A stretch of 64,000 bases of DNA from Rhodothermales bacterium (GCA_022825385.1 JAJDWX010000040.1:1-64000); one strand, 5' to 3'. Numbered from the stretch's first letter, positions 1-9,176 are shown. Notes: generated by a model not told the origin, from the letters alone. Made by a program: numbers and translations.

Positions 1-2456
1 GTAACCATTTGCGATACGCTCGCGTACGAATCGCTCGCGTGTATTCCCACGGACGAGGTCCCCGCCGTAACAGGAGCGATCGTAAGCGTATTCCCGGACA
101 AACTGGTCGTTACATGGCTGTTCGAACGAGTAATCGTCCACGTCAGGTTGTCGCCGTCCAGATCAGAAAAGTACTCCGTAAGATTGATGGTTACCGACGA
201 GCCGCCCACTGTCACAGACTGAGCCGGTATTGCCTTGCTTGCGACAGGCCTTCTGTTCACCCGAACTTCGAACGACTGCGTGGCGCTCGCCTTGCCGTCG
301 CTTGCCGTCACCGTTACGGTCGTCTTGCCCGCCTTAAGCGTGGAAAGCGTGAGCGTGCCGCCGTTCGAGGGAATGCTTGCGCTTACAATACCCGCAGGAG
401 AAGAAGCAACCGTATACCGCAGCGGATCATTGTCCTTGTCCGTAAACCAGGACGATACGTTAAGCTGCGTCGGCGACGAGCCCAGCGTGAGCGTACGAGA
501 GGGCACGGTGCCGTTGGCCACGGGAGCGTTGTTCGGCTGATAGACTTCTACGCTATGCGTGTCCTCGGCGGTGTCAACCGGGCTTCCCGCGTCGCTCACG
601 GAAAGGCGAACATGCGCGTAAGCGTCCGTCGTCGTAATCGTTTGCGTAAGGCTGCTATCCGAGCCTGCGCTGCTCCACCGACGCGTACAGGGTTCGTCAT
701 CGGGCGCCGCGCTAAGATGGTCCAGAATGGTGCACCGCGTCGAAACTTGCCAGCTATATCTATAGGGAGGCGTACCCCCTTCAACCTTCGACCTCCACGT
801 ATGCGACGTGCCCGATTCTATGCTTGAAGGACCCTTGATCGCTACCGTGAGAGGGAGACGCGGCGCAACCGTGACAGAAACATCCTGCGCTACGACAAGG
901 TTGCCCGTATCCGTCGCCGTCACTTTTACCGTGGACATGCCCACACCCTGGGGCGTTATTATTAGAATTGAGTCCCGTACGCTTGCCGTCGCTACGCCCG
1001 TCTTGCTTGATGCAGGCGTGTACGTAAGCACATCGCCCGGATCCGGATCCCTAAAATACTCGTTCAGATTGAACGAAACAGCCTTGTCGCCCACGGTGAA
1101 CTTCTGGGCGGGAATGTTCTGCTCGATTTCGGGAGGGTTGTTCTCGGGCGGAGGCGGTACCACAACTCGCTCATTAACCTCGACCTCAAATTCTTGCTCG
1201 GCGGACAAATGGCCCAGATCCGTCGCCGTCACCATGACGATGGCCTTGCCCGCCTTCTTGGGCGTTATTCTCAGTGGCGAACCCTTCGGGTTTACGATTG
1301 CTACGTCACTATTGCTTGATTTAGCGGTGTATCCAAGCACATCGCCCGGGTCCATATCCGAAAAATACTCGTTCAGATTCAACGAGACCGCCTTGTCGCC
1401 CACAGTGAACTCCCGGTCGAGAATATCCTTCTCGATTTCGGGAGGGTTGTTCGTGGACGGAGGCGACGTTCCCGCTTCAACATCCACGGTGAAAGGGTGA
1501 GGTATGCTGCTGTCCGTCCCGTCGCTTGCCGTCACTTCTATTTTCGCCGTGCCCGCCTTAAGCGCAGAAAGCGTCAAAGAACTGCCGTTCGGAGGAATAC
1601 TTGCGGTTACGACACCCGTATTTGACGACGACGCCTTGTAAAAAAGCTTGTCCCTGTCCGCATCATGGAAATGTATAGACACATCGACATTAAGAGTAGC
1701 GTCAGACTGCGTAAACGTTTTGTCCGCAATCTTGCCTAAGGTATCGGGCGGACTGTTCGCTATCGTCACGTCGAAAGGCTGCGTAGCGTAAAGGTTACCC
1801 GGATCCGTCGCCCTCACCGTGACCCGACTCGTACCCTTCGATTCCGCCGTAAGCGTCAGCGTACTGCCCTTAACGCGGGCGCTCACCACGCCCGCCCTCG
1901 ACAGCAACGGCACGTAGGTCAAACTGTCGCCATCAGGATCCCGAAAAGAAGACGATAAGACAAGACTGATAGAACCCGCCTTCTTCGTAAACGTTGTGTC
2001 CGCAATCTCACCCACCGCCACCGGCCCCCTGTTTCCCACCCTCACCATAAAAGATTGCTCGGCAACGTTTGCCCCGTCGCTGGCCGTTACCGTCACCTTT
2101 GTACTGCCATTGCGCTCGGCCACAATCTTCAGAATGCTCCCGCATATTTCGGCAGTCGCCACATTCGGGCGCGACGAGTGGGCCGCGTAGGTCAGCGCAT
2201 TGTTGTTGGGGCTCGAAAAATAGCGCGCTACGCCAAAACGCACGACAGACGTTCCTCCCAGCGTCAACACCCTGTTCCGTATCGTCCCAACCGTTACAGG
2301 AGGACCAAGAGAAGGACCCAACGCCAATTCCCCCGTCTCCCGCACAGACGCCCCCCCGCACATCTCCGCCCGCGCCGGCAAAGCCAAGACATAAAGCGCC
2401 CCCAGCGCAAGCGCCAGGACCCATGCGTACCGTGACGACGACGAAAAAAGATTCAT
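1..2456 (-). CDS. Secreted Ig/cadherin-like repeat surface protein (partial, 3' end off the window)
   Basis: The frame stays open from an ATG at 2456 to the window edge, about 818 codons, so the C-terminus is missing. Residues 1 to about 32 form a signal peptide with a long hydrophobic core ending in PARAEM. After it come repeated beta-sandwich units of about 90 to 100 residues with the pattern NPPEI...DKAVSLNLNEYF.DPDPGDVL.Y...VTATD, typical of the He_PIG/cadherin-like Ig families used in bacterial adhesins. One segment (around 840-760 on the plus strand) reads GGTPPYRYSWQV, a PKD-like signature. The protein is probably exported and displayed on the cell surface. Its C-terminal anchor (T9SS domain or beta-barrel) cannot be seen. 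It resembles the giant Ig protein at 20170-29994 in style, not in obvious sequence. Overlapping frames on the plus strand are shadows. Confidence 0.85.
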   Translation of the reverse strand, partial: MNLFSSSSRYAWVLALALGALYVLALPARAEMCGGASVRETGELALGPSLGPPVTVGTIRNRVLTLGGTSVVRFGVARYFSSPNNNALTYAAHSSRPNVATAEICGSILKIVAERNGSTKVTVTASDGANVAEQSFMVRVGNRGPVAVGEIADTTFTKKAGSISLVLSSSFRDPDGDSLTYVPLLSRAGVVSARVKGSTLTLTAESKGTSRVTVRATDPGNLYATQPFDVTIANSPPDTLGKIADKTFTQSDATLNVDVSIHFHDADRDKLFYKASSSNTGVVTASIPPNGSSLTLSALKAGTAKIEVTASDGTDSSIPHPFTVDVEAGTSPPSTNNPPEIEKDILDREFTVGDKAVSLNLNEYFSDMDPGDVLGYTAKSSNSDVAIVNPKGSPLRITPKKAGKAIVMVTATDLGHLSAEQEFEVEVNERVVVPPPPENNPPEIEQNIPAQKFTVGDKAVSFNLNEYFRDPDPGDVLTYTPASSKTGVATASVRDSILIITPQGVGMSTVKVTATDTGNLVVAQDVSVTVAPRLPLTVAIKGPSSIESGTSHTWRSKVEGGTPPYRYSWQVSTRCTILDHLSAAPDDEPCTRRWSSAGSDSSLTQTITTTDAYAHVRLSVSDAGSPVDTAEDTHSVEVYQPNNAPVANGTVPSRTLTLGSSPTQLNVSSWFTDKDNDPLRYTVASSPAGIVSASIPSNGGTLTLSTLKAGKTTVTVTASDGKASATQSFEVRVNRRPVASKAIPAQSVTVGGSSVTINLTEYFSDLDGDNLTWTITRSNSHVTTSLSGNTLTIAPVTAGTSSVGIHASDSYASVSQMV

Positions 2457-2739
2457 GCTTCCCCGGGCATGATGTTCAGGGTAACGCGCTACGGACATCG
2501 CCCGCCATGCGCAACAACCGCCGTATACAGTATAGGATAATTCCTCCGTATTACCAAAATATTAAAAAATCCCCCCGCAAGCCCCCTCCAAAAAATAAAA
2601 AATCTGTCCAGGCAGCCCTAACCTCCTCTTTTCGCCCCCGACGGGAACGCCGCATCCGCTCCGAGGGTATGGATAGGCGTGAACCTGGCATGAACCCGCC
2701 GCCAACGCCCGTCCGCATTCGCCCAGACCCGAAAACACC

Positions 2740-3750
2740 ATGGCCCATATCGTTCTGCATCCGCGCTGGCAAGCCCGGGAAAGCGAGGCAACCTCCGAGC
2801 ATACGTACAGGAACCGCCGGCAATTTATCGAGGCGCTGGGACTGGGCGCCATCGGGCTGGGCGTCTTCGGCGCAACCGGCGGCTGCGCGTCCCCGTACGG
2901 CGGGCCGCTGGACACCATCCCGCAAAACGCGCCCCGCGACGGGTATCCCGCGGCGCGCAACGAGACGTTCTCCGTCCCGGAGCGCCCGGTAACCGGACGC
3001 CTTTACGCCTCGTCCTACAATAATTTTTACGAATTCGACGGACGGTCCAAGGAAATATGGCAACTTACCGATCCGTACGAGCCGTTCCCCATGACGATTC
3101 GGGTGCGCGGACTGGTGGAAAAACGGCGCACGCTCGACGTGGCGAAGCTGATCCGCTCCATGGACCTCGAAGAACGCCTCTACCGCTTCCGCTGCGTCGA
3201 GGCCTGGGCCATGACCGTACCGTGGACCGGCTTTCCCCTCAGCAAACTCATCGAAGCCTGCAAACCGCTTTCGAGCGCCACCCACGTACGCTTCGTTTCC
3301 GTCAACCGCCCGTCGCAAATGGTGGGCATCGAACGCCAGCACTGGTACCCCTGGCCCTACTACGAAGGCCTGCGCATGGACGAAGCCATGAACGAACTGG
3401 CCTTCGTCGTAACGGGCATGTACGGGGAACCCCTCCCGAAACAGAACGGGTCCCCGCTGCGGCTGGCCCTTCCCTGGAAATACGGCTACAAGGGGCCAAA
3501 AGCCATCGTGCGGATCGAATTTACGGACAAGCAGCCGGGCACGTTCTGGAACGACCTTCAGCCCAACGAATACGGCTTTCTGTCGAATGTCAATCCGAAC
3601 ATTCCCCACCTGCGCTGGAGCCAGGCCTCGGAAGAATTGCTGGAAACGCAGGAGCGCGTCCCCACGCGACTGTTCAACGGATACGAAGAGTGGGTCTCCG
3701 CGCTCTACCCGAACGAACCCCGGCAGCCCGGCGGCCCCTTAGCCCGGTAA
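2740..3750 (+). CDS. msrP: Protein-methionine-sulfoxide reductase, molybdopterin catalytic subunit MsrP (YedY)
   Basis: MsrP repairs methionine sulfoxide in envelope proteins using a molybdopterin cofactor. At 336 aa the length matches the family (E. coli 334). A twin-arginine signal is visible at residues 24-48 (RNRRQFIEALGLGAIG), as expected for a Tat-exported, cofactor-loaded enzyme. The NNFYEF motif is at residues 94-99, and the RCVEAWAM segment carries Cys152, the expected Mo ligand. The LRLALPWKYGYKGPK segment near residue 245 is also family-typical. The ATG at 2740 is preferred because it leaves room for the Tat motif. The usual membrane haem partner MsrQ is not adjacent: the next gene is convergent and unrelated. 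The 3' end overlaps that gene tail to tail by 12 bp. Confidence 0.95.
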   Translation: MAHIVLHPRWQARESEATSEHTYRNRRQFIEALGLGAIGLGVFGATGGCASPYGGPLDTIPQNAPRDGYPAARNETFSVPERPVTGRLYASSYNNFYEFDGRSKEIWQLTDPYEPFPMTIRVRGLVEKRRTLDVAKLIRSMDLEERLYRFRCVEAWAMTVPWTGFPLSKLIEACKPLSSATHVRFVSVNRPSQMVGIERQHWYPWPYYEGLRMDEAMNELAFVVTGMYGEPLPKQNGSPLRLALPWKYGYKGPKAIVRIEFTDKQPGTFWNDLQPNEYGFLSNVNPNIPHLRWSQASEELLETQERVPTRLFNGYEEWVSALYPNEPRQPGGPLAR

Positions 3751-4221
3751 CGCCGCCGCGTCCGCCGGGTCGCCCTGCGTGCGCAGGTACCGATTCCAGG
3801 CGTACACGCCCCAGAAAAGCAGCAGCGCCCCCAGCAGCGCGACCAGGCCGTTGATGCCCGCAAGGCGCCACTGCGCCCGGCCAATCTCTGCAATCACCAC
3901 TTCCTGAGAGGCGCCCCGGGCGAGGTATACGTCCAGCGAATCGCGCCCTTCAAGCGCCCGCGCGAACGTAATGGGGAGCGGCAACGTATGCTCGGTAGGC
4001 GCGCCGTCCGCTTGCGGCGCCCGGAGCCGAACCGACGCCATGGTAATATCCGCCCGGTCCGTGGTGGACAGCGCAAGGACTTCCGCTTTCGCGAGGACGC
4101 CGGAACGCACGGTTTCCCGAAGTTCCATCGTAACCGCCGCCTGGTTCGCCGCCAGCAACGCAAGCAACGCGGGAAACGCCCACAACAGGCGAGCCGCAAG
4201 AAACGAAGCGCGAGAAGCCAT
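3739..4221 (-). CDS. Hypothetical two-TM membrane protein (DUF3592-like layout)
   Basis: A 160-aa protein with a hydrophobic helix at about residues 8-28, an extracytoplasmic region of about 90 residues rich in short beta-type segments, and a second helix at about 120-142 (LVALLGALLLFWGVYAW) followed by a short basic tail. This helix-beta-helix arrangement resembles DUF3592-type proteins, but the sequence is not diagnostic and no catalytic motif is seen. The ATG at 4221 gives a sensible first membrane helix. The gene is convergent with msrP (12-bp overlap at the 3' ends) and lies upstream of no obvious partner. Function unknown. Confidence 0.7.
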   Translation of the reverse strand: MASRASFLAARLLWAFPALLALLAANQAAVTMELRETVRSGVLAKAEVLALSTTDRADITMASVRLRAPQADGAPTEHTLPLPITFARALEGRDSLDVYLARGASQEVVIAEIGRAQWRLAGINGLVALLGALLLFWGVYAWNRYLRTQGDPADAAALPG

Positions 4222-4284
4222 AAAAAACCAGCGATAAAGGGTGGAAAATCGGAAAAAGCCGCTGCAATACCGACGAACTTTCGT

Positions 4285-4785
4285 CTATTTGAGAAAAAGA
4301 TACGGCTTCCACGCCTCGTGCAATATCCCGATATAGTCGCGAATGAACATCACATGGCTGGGCCGGTACGGCGCGCGGGCAAGCGGCATGTTCGCCTCTT
4401 CGGGCGTACGATCCCCTTTCCGGTTATTGCATGGCGTGCAGGCCGTCGCAAGATTTTCCCAGGTATCCCGTCCGCCCCGGGACCTCGGAAGCACATGGTC
4501 CACGGTGAGCAGGTCCCGCCGTCCGCAATATTGACACCGGAATCGGTCCCGACGAAGAATGTTTTTCCTGGAAATCATGACCCGCTTGTACGGAACGTGC
4601 ACGTAGGCCCGCAAGCGCACGATGCTGGGAAAGGGAAACTGGACCGTCGGGGAGCGGAAATAGCGATCCGGAACGGACTCCACCAGTTCGGCTTTTTGCA
4701 GAAAAACCAGCACGATGGCGCGCTCGACGCTGCATGTGGTCAGTGCGCGGTAATCGTTGTTCAGTACGAGTACGTGCCCCTTCAT
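4285..4785 (-). CDS. HNH endonuclease family protein
   Basis: A 166-aa protein whose C-terminal half is a complete HNH (beta-beta-alpha-metal) nuclease domain: Cys84-x2-Cys87, Asp96-His97 (VDHVLPRSRGG), Asn111 in TWENLATAC, and Cys116-x2-Cys119 followed by NNRKG. The paired Cys form a structural zinc site, while His97 and Asn111 are expected active-site residues. The N-terminal part (VLVLNNDYRALTTCSVERA) matches the widespread stand-alone chromosomal HNH family, which is not tied to an intron or restriction system. The biological role is unknown. It ends 63 bp before the neighbouring minus-strand gene begins, and a lipoprotein gene ends 5 bp upstream, so the two may be cotranscribed. Confidence 0.9.
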   Translation of the reverse strand: MKGHVLVLNNDYRALTTCSVERAIVLVFLQKAELVESVPDRYFRSPTVQFPFPSIVRLRAYVHVPYKRVMISRKNILRRDRFRCQYCGRRDLLTVDHVLPRSRGGRDTWENLATACTPCNNRKGDRTPEEANMPLARAPYRPSHVMFIRDYIGILHEAWKPYLFLK

Positions 4786-4789
4786 GGCG

Positions 4790-5269
4790 TCATTGAACCA
4801 ATACGTCCCCGTACGAAACGATCTCGCCCAACCCGTCGAAAACGAACAGGCGATGCATGCCCGCCGGACCGATCAGGGAAACCGGCGCGCGGAACAGGTA
4901 GGCCCCCGGACTGTTGGCCTGCGCTATTTCGGAAAGCGTTTGCAAGCGATCGTCTCGCGTGTTTTTCAAACGAAGCGGCGAATATACGGCGTCGAATACG
5001 GTAACCGTTACCCGGATCGTAACGAAGCCTTCGGACGAAACCGGATTCGGCATGGCCGGGTCTATCCGAATCTCTCCCGCGTACACGGGCGCCGTCCGCC
5101 AGTCGTCCTTGTCTTCGGATAAAACGTTTCCAGACGCATCGACGCGGGTAATGTTCTGTGGCGGACGGCTTGCCTGGGTTGCAAAGTCGTCCTGTTCCTC
5201 CTGCGTATCGCACCCCGCGACGAGGAGCGCCGCCATGAAAAGACCAGGTAGACCTATTCGGGTAAACAT
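4790..5269 (-). CDS. Putative lipoprotein with a C-terminal beta-sandwich
   Basis: Starting at the ATG at 5269 gives 159 aa with a short signal peptide and a clean lipobox, LLVAGC, with the modified Cys at residue 20. A longer in-frame extension upstream would bury this signal and is rejected. The mature part contains DPAMPNPVSSEGFVTIRVTV and, near the C-terminus, HRLFVFDGLGEIVSYGDVLV. This layout loosely recalls the FlgD-like Ig fold of T9SS sorting domains, but the match is weak. Probably an envelope lipoprotein of unknown function. It lies 4 bp upstream of the HNH gene on the same strand. Confidence 0.75.
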   Translation of the reverse strand: MFTRIGLPGLFMAALLVAGCDTQEEQDDFATQASRPPQNITRVDASGNVLSEDKDDWRTAPVYAGEIRIDPAMPNPVSSEGFVTIRVTVTVFDAVYSPLRLKNTRDDRLQTLSEIAQANSPGAYLFRAPVSLIGPAGMHRLFVFDGLGEIVSYGDVLVQ

Positions 5270-5430
5270 TACCCCAAGGAAAAAGTACAGAATGGAAAAA
5301 GTACAGAATCGCTGCGGCGGCGCAAGCGGCGCTTCCGCTTGGCCACCGATTGCACGACGACCTGCGCGCAAGGGTCCCGATTCCTTGCAGATTCACTGGA
5401 CAATACCGCATACGCCTTACTATTTCTGTC

Positions 5431-5985
5431 ATGAAAATATACACCCGCACGGGAGATCGCGGAGACACCGGCCTTTTCGGAGGCGACCGCGTACCCAAAA
5501 CGCATGCGCGCATCGAAGCCTTCGGCGCCGTGGACGAAACCAACGCCCTCCTCGGCATGGCGCGGGCGTTCGTTGCAGGGCATCCGGCCGCCGAACGCCT
5601 CGACGGCCTGATCGCCGCCTTGCAGAACGACCTTTTCGTAACCGGCGGCGACCTCGCTACGCCCCTCGAAAGCAAGGCGTCCCCGCCGCGCCTTGCGCCC
5701 GCGCATGTCGCGCGGCTGGAGGAAGAAATAGACCGCCTCGAAGCGGACCTGCCGCCGCTGAGGCACTTCATTTTGCCCGGAGGCGCGCCCCTCGCAGCGA
5801 TACTCCATGCGGCCCGAACCACGTGCCGGCGCGCCGAGCGGCGGGTCGTGGCGGCAGCGGCGAGCGAATCCCTGAACGAATCGGTCGGCCCCTACCTGAA
5901 TCGGCTCTCCGACTACCTCTTCGTAATGGCGCGCTGGGCAAACCACGCGGCGGGCGGCGCGGAACAGCCCTGGAAACCGGAATAA
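5431..5985 (+). CDS. pduO: Corrinoid ATP adenosyltransferase, PduO type
   Basis: Transfers the 5'-deoxyadenosyl group of ATP to cob(I)alamin or cob(I)yrinic acid diamide to make adenosylcobalamin. The 184-aa product begins MKIYTRTGDRGDTGLFGG, the ATP-binding N-terminal loop of the PduO family, and carries the conserved NRLSDYLFVMAR helix near the C-terminus. The ATG at 5431 is chosen because the signature starts at residue 3. An upstream in-frame extension overlaps the divergent lipoprotein's 5' region and is not family-like. No cobalamin riboswitch was recognised upstream. No other cobalamin gene is adjacent, so the role (synthesis or salvage) cannot be inferred from context. Confidence 0.93.
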   Translation: MKIYTRTGDRGDTGLFGGDRVPKTHARIEAFGAVDETNALLGMARAFVAGHPAAERLDGLIAALQNDLFVTGGDLATPLESKASPPRLAPAHVARLEEEIDRLEADLPPLRHFILPGGAPLAAILHAARTTCRRAERRVVAAAASESLNESVGPYLNRLSDYLFVMARWANHAAGGAEQPWKPE

Positions 5986-6208
5986 TCGCGGCGGGGGTTG
6001 CATAAGTGGAATAAATACCGTAATTTTGTTAAAATCCGCTGCCTTTCGGAATTCCGTCGATATCCAGCCGTTCCGGGGAGCGCGTCCACGCAATGTCGCG
6101 GAATAGCGAAACACGTCGCCCCGCACTTTGGCTGCCCCCACCCGCCCGGCAGCCCCGCCGGATGCGCGTCCCGACGCCGGATTCGGCATAATTTTGAACC
6201 TTAGCGCC

Positions 6209-7561
6209 ATGCGCAGCAAAACGTATTTCGGAACCGCAGCAATCCTTGGCGTCCTCCTCTTTGCCGCCGTGTTGCTCTTTGGCAGGAGCGACAACGCCCC
6301 ATCCGCCGGGCCGGAGGGGGCGCCCGCCTCCCAGGCAGCCGCCGTTAGGAAAGCGGCCCCGCCGAAACCGGCGGAAGACAAATACGGGTTCGTCGCCGAG
6401 CGCTACGACGTGATCGACCGCAAGGTGGGGCGGAACGAAACGTTCGGAGAAATACTGACCGAACACAACATCCCCTACGCCCAGGTTCTTTCCATCAGCG
6501 ATTCGGGCAAGGATGTCTTCGACGTGCGGCGCATGCAGGCTGGCAACCCCCTGCGCGTATACAGCGATTCGAGCGGCGGGGCGCACCGGGCGCGGTACGT
6601 GGTGTACGAGCAGGACCGGCTCAACTATGTCGTATTCGACCTCGCTGCCGATTCCGCGTCCAGCCCCGTCTACGCCGGGAAACGACGCGGCGACATAAAA
6701 CGCCTGCGCGTATCCGGACGCATTGCGGGTTCCCTGTACCGAACCCTTGAAAACGGCGACGCGCCTGCGAATATGGTACCGCCGCTTGCGCTTGCGCTTT
6801 CGGAGGTTTTCGCGTGGCAGGTGGATTTCTTCCGCGTCCATCCGGGAGACGATTTCAACGTAGTCTACGACGCGCTCTACCTGGACGACGAACCCATCCG
6901 CGTCGAAAAAATCGTGGCGGCCCGGTTCGGACACCGGAATACGGACTATTTCGGATTCCTGTTCGAAGAAGGAGAACGTCCGGACTATTACGACGAGCGC
7001 GGAAAAAGCCTTCGCAAGCAACTGCTCAAGGCCCCGCTGAAGTACGACCGCATCAGTTCGCGCTATTCGAAGCGGCGGTTTCATCCGGTCCAGAAACGAC
7101 ACAAGCCGCATCTCGGCACGGATTACGCCGCCGCGCCCGGCACCCCGATTTATTCGGCGGGAGACGGCACGGTGCTCGAAGCGCAATTCAAACGCTATAA
7201 CGGCAACTACGTCAAGATTCGGCACAATTCGGTATACGCGACCGGCTATCTGCACATGTCGCGCATCGCTTCCGGCATCCGTCCGGGGGCGCGGGTGCGG
7301 CAGGGAGAGGTCATCGGCTACGTGGGCAGCACGGGCCTGGCGACCGGCCCGCACGTATGCTACCGCTACTGGAAAAACGGGGTCCAGATCGATCCGTACA
7401 CCGACACCCTGCCTCCCGCCGGCGAGGTGCCCGCCGGGCTCATGGAGCGTTTCGCCCGCGTCCGCGACCACGTCCTGCCGCAAATCGTAGCGGTCTCGCC
7501 GCCGTATATCGCCGAAAGCGACGCGCAGGAAGGCGGGCGTTCGTCGAACAGGGCGCTGTGA
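6209..7561 (+). CDS. M23-family murein endopeptidase (MepM-like), membrane anchored
   Basis: A 450-aa protein predicted to cleave peptidoglycan cross-links in the periplasm. It has an N-terminal membrane anchor (about residues 8-25), an OapA/LysM-like middle region beginning around residue 55, and a C-terminal LytM/M23 domain. Zn-binding and catalytic positions visible are His301 and Asp305 (HLGTDYAAAPGTPI), His349 (GYLHMS) and His382 in ATGPHVCYRYWKNG. Canonical M23 enzymes have HxH at the last site; here the second His is Cys384, a form I recall from Bacteroidota-type homologues. The ATG at 6209 gives the membrane anchor; longer in-frame starts do not. Its stop overlaps a GTG start of the next gene (GTGA). 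Confidence 0.92.
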   Translation: MRSKTYFGTAAILGVLLFAAVLLFGRSDNAPSAGPEGAPASQAAAVRKAAPPKPAEDKYGFVAERYDVIDRKVGRNETFGEILTEHNIPYAQVLSISDSGKDVFDVRRMQAGNPLRVYSDSSGGAHRARYVVYEQDRLNYVVFDLAADSASSPVYAGKRRGDIKRLRVSGRIAGSLYRTLENGDAPANMVPPLALALSEVFAWQVDFFRVHPGDDFNVVYDALYLDDEPIRVEKIVAARFGHRNTDYFGFLFEEGERPDYYDERGKSLRKQLLKAPLKYDRISSRYSKRRFHPVQKRHKPHLGTDYAAAPGTPIYSAGDGTVLEAQFKRYNGNYVKIRHNSVYATGYLHMSRIASGIRPGARVRQGEVIGYVGSTGLATGPHVCYRYWKNGVQIDPYTDTLPPAGEVPAGLMERFARVRDHVLPQIVAVSPPYIAESDAQEGGRSSNRAL

Positions 7562-8016
7562 CGCAACCGCCCGTGCGCATGCCCCCGTCAGGTCCCGCTC
7601 GCAAACCCGCCTTGCCCCCCCTGCCGCAGCGCGCGCTGGAACTGTCCCGCCTCGCCGCCCGCCGGATCGTACGGCGCAAAACGCGCGTACTGCGCCTTTC
7701 GAAAAGCGCCTACGAAAAGCTGGAGCGGCACAGGAGCATACCTTCGCGGGCCGCCCGGGACGCGCGTACGCTGGCGCGGCTTGCCCGGGCGTGGGCGCTG
7801 AAGCAATATCGGCATGTGCCCTGGCGCACGATAACCTACGTCGCGGCGGCCATGCTCTACTTCGTCAACCCGCTGGACCTGGTGCCGGACATCCTCCTCG
7901 GCATCGGATTCGTGGACGACGCCGCCGTGGTCCACGCCGTGGTCCGCTCCCTCCACGACGACCTGAAAGCCTTCCGGCAATGGGAAAGCGGGGGCAAATT
8001 TCCAGAGGAAACCTAA
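7558..8016 (+). CDS. YkvA family protein (DUF1232)
   Basis: The C-terminal part contains AAMLYFVNPLDLVPDILLG followed by GFVDDAAVV, the DUF1232/YkvA signature: a hydrophobic helix with the conserved NPLDLVPD turn. The N-terminal 60 residues are basic and variable. The GTG at 7558 overlaps the stop of the M23 gene by 4 bp (GTGA), suggesting translational coupling; an ATG at 7579 is the alternative start. Function of the family is unknown, though it is often envelope associated. It is convergent with the MscS gene. Confidence 0.85.
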   Translation: MTQPPVRMPPSGPARKPALPPLPQRALELSRLAARRIVRRKTRVLRLSKSAYEKLERHRSIPSRAARDARTLARLARAWALKQYRHVPWRTITYVAAAMLYFVNPLDLVPDILLGIGFVDDAAVVHAVVRSLHDDLKAFRQWESGGKFPEET

Positions 8017-8051
8017 AAAACTTAACCGCGAAATTTTGGCGCCTTACTTTT

Positions 8052-9143
8052 TTAACCGGGGGTTTCCGGCGCTGGGTTTGGCTCCTGTTTTACATGCACC
8101 GTGCGCGTGGGGAAGGCGAACGCAATCTCCTCTTCTGCGAAGCGACGCGCCAGCGCAAGATTGATCGCCTGTTGCACGTTCATATACGTCAGGTATTCGG
8201 GGACCTGCATGTAGTACACCACCTCGAAATCCAGCGTGGAATCCCCGAAGCGGGCGAAATGCGCCCGGTCGAACCGGGTATGTTCCTGCGCTTCGATAAT
8301 TTGCTGCGCCATGGCCGGGATCCGTTCGAGTTTCTCGGCGGGCGTATCGTACGACACGCCCAGCGAAAACACGATGCGACGCTCCTCCATCCGCTTGTAG
8401 TTGCGTATCCGGCTGCCCAGCAAGTCGCCGTTGGCGACCACGGTTTGCTCCCCGGACAAACTGCGCAGGCGCGTGGTTTTCAAACCGATTTTCTCCACCG
8501 TGCCCACCGTATCCCCCACGACAAGAAAGTCGCCCACCTCGAAGGGCTTGTCCAGCACGATCGTGAGCGAGGCGAACAAATCCCCGAGAATATTCTGCAT
8601 GGCGAGCGCCACGGCGATGCCGCCTATTCCGAGCCCGGCGATCAGCGTCGTTACGTCGATGCCGAAGTTGTCCAGCGCAACGAGGACAATCGCCGTATAG
8701 AGCAAGAGGCGGGCAATGAACCCGACCGCCTGCATGGAGGTAACGGCGCCGGGGTCTTCTTCCAGTTTTTGCTCCTTGTACAGCCGGACCCAGTCCGTAA
8801 TGGCGGCATTTCCCCAGAACACGACCTGCACCAGCAAAAACAGAAAGGCGATCCGCGATATGTAGCTGGTGACCTGCTCGGACAACGGGACCGCGCCCAC
8901 CGCGATATACAGGGAGAGCGCAACGAGGAAATACAGTTTCGTGCGCTCCAGCAGCGTGACCAGAATATCGTCTATGATGGTCTCCGTGCGCGTAGCGAGG
9001 CGATGAAAACGCCGCAGCAGGATGCGGTGGGCAAAGACGAGGACGAGCGCCGCGACCGCCCAGGCGACGAGCAGCATGAACCACACGTCCAGCGACGAAC
9101 CCAGCCATTCGATGGCCGCCAAATCATTCAGAAAAGTACGCAT
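8052..9143 (-). CDS. Small-conductance mechanosensitive channel, MscS family
   Basis: A 363-aa membrane protein with about four predicted transmembrane helices in the first 190 residues, then the MscS pore helix and beta-domain. The signature GIGGIAVALAMQNILGDLF is present, followed by DKPFEVGDFLVVGDTVGTV and the cytoplasmic cage with SYDTPAEKLERIP and VYYMQVPEY. It is expected to release osmolytes on hypo-osmotic shock. The ATG at 9143 gives a normal N-terminus. It lies 33 bp downstream of the GCS2/CBS gene on the same strand, so the two may form an operon. Many Bacteroidota carry several MscS paralogues, so the exact subtype is not assigned. Confidence 0.93.
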   Translation of the reverse strand: MRTFLNDLAAIEWLGSSLDVWFMLLVAWAVAALVLVFAHRILLRRFHRLATRTETIIDDILVTLLERTKLYFLVALSLYIAVGAVPLSEQVTSYISRIAFLFLLVQVVFWGNAAITDWVRLYKEQKLEEDPGAVTSMQAVGFIARLLLYTAIVLVALDNFGIDVTTLIAGLGIGGIAVALAMQNILGDLFASLTIVLDKPFEVGDFLVVGDTVGTVEKIGLKTTRLRSLSGEQTVVANGDLLGSRIRNYKRMEERRIVFSLGVSYDTPAEKLERIPAMAQQIIEAQEHTRFDRAHFARFGDSTLDFEVVYYMQVPEYLTYMNVQQAINLALARRFAEEEIAFAFPTRTVHVKQEPNPAPETPG

Positions 9144-9176
9144 GTCGATCGGTTGTATGCTTCAGCGTTTATGCGG

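Noticed and set aside
596..784. 62-codon minus-strand frame
   Set aside because: It is out of phase with the large partial Ig-repeat gene that covers the region.
5270..5430. Possible cobalamin riboswitch upstream of the adenosyltransferase
   Set aside because: The region overlaps the divergent lipoprotein leader and shows no recognisable B12-box sequence or extended structure.
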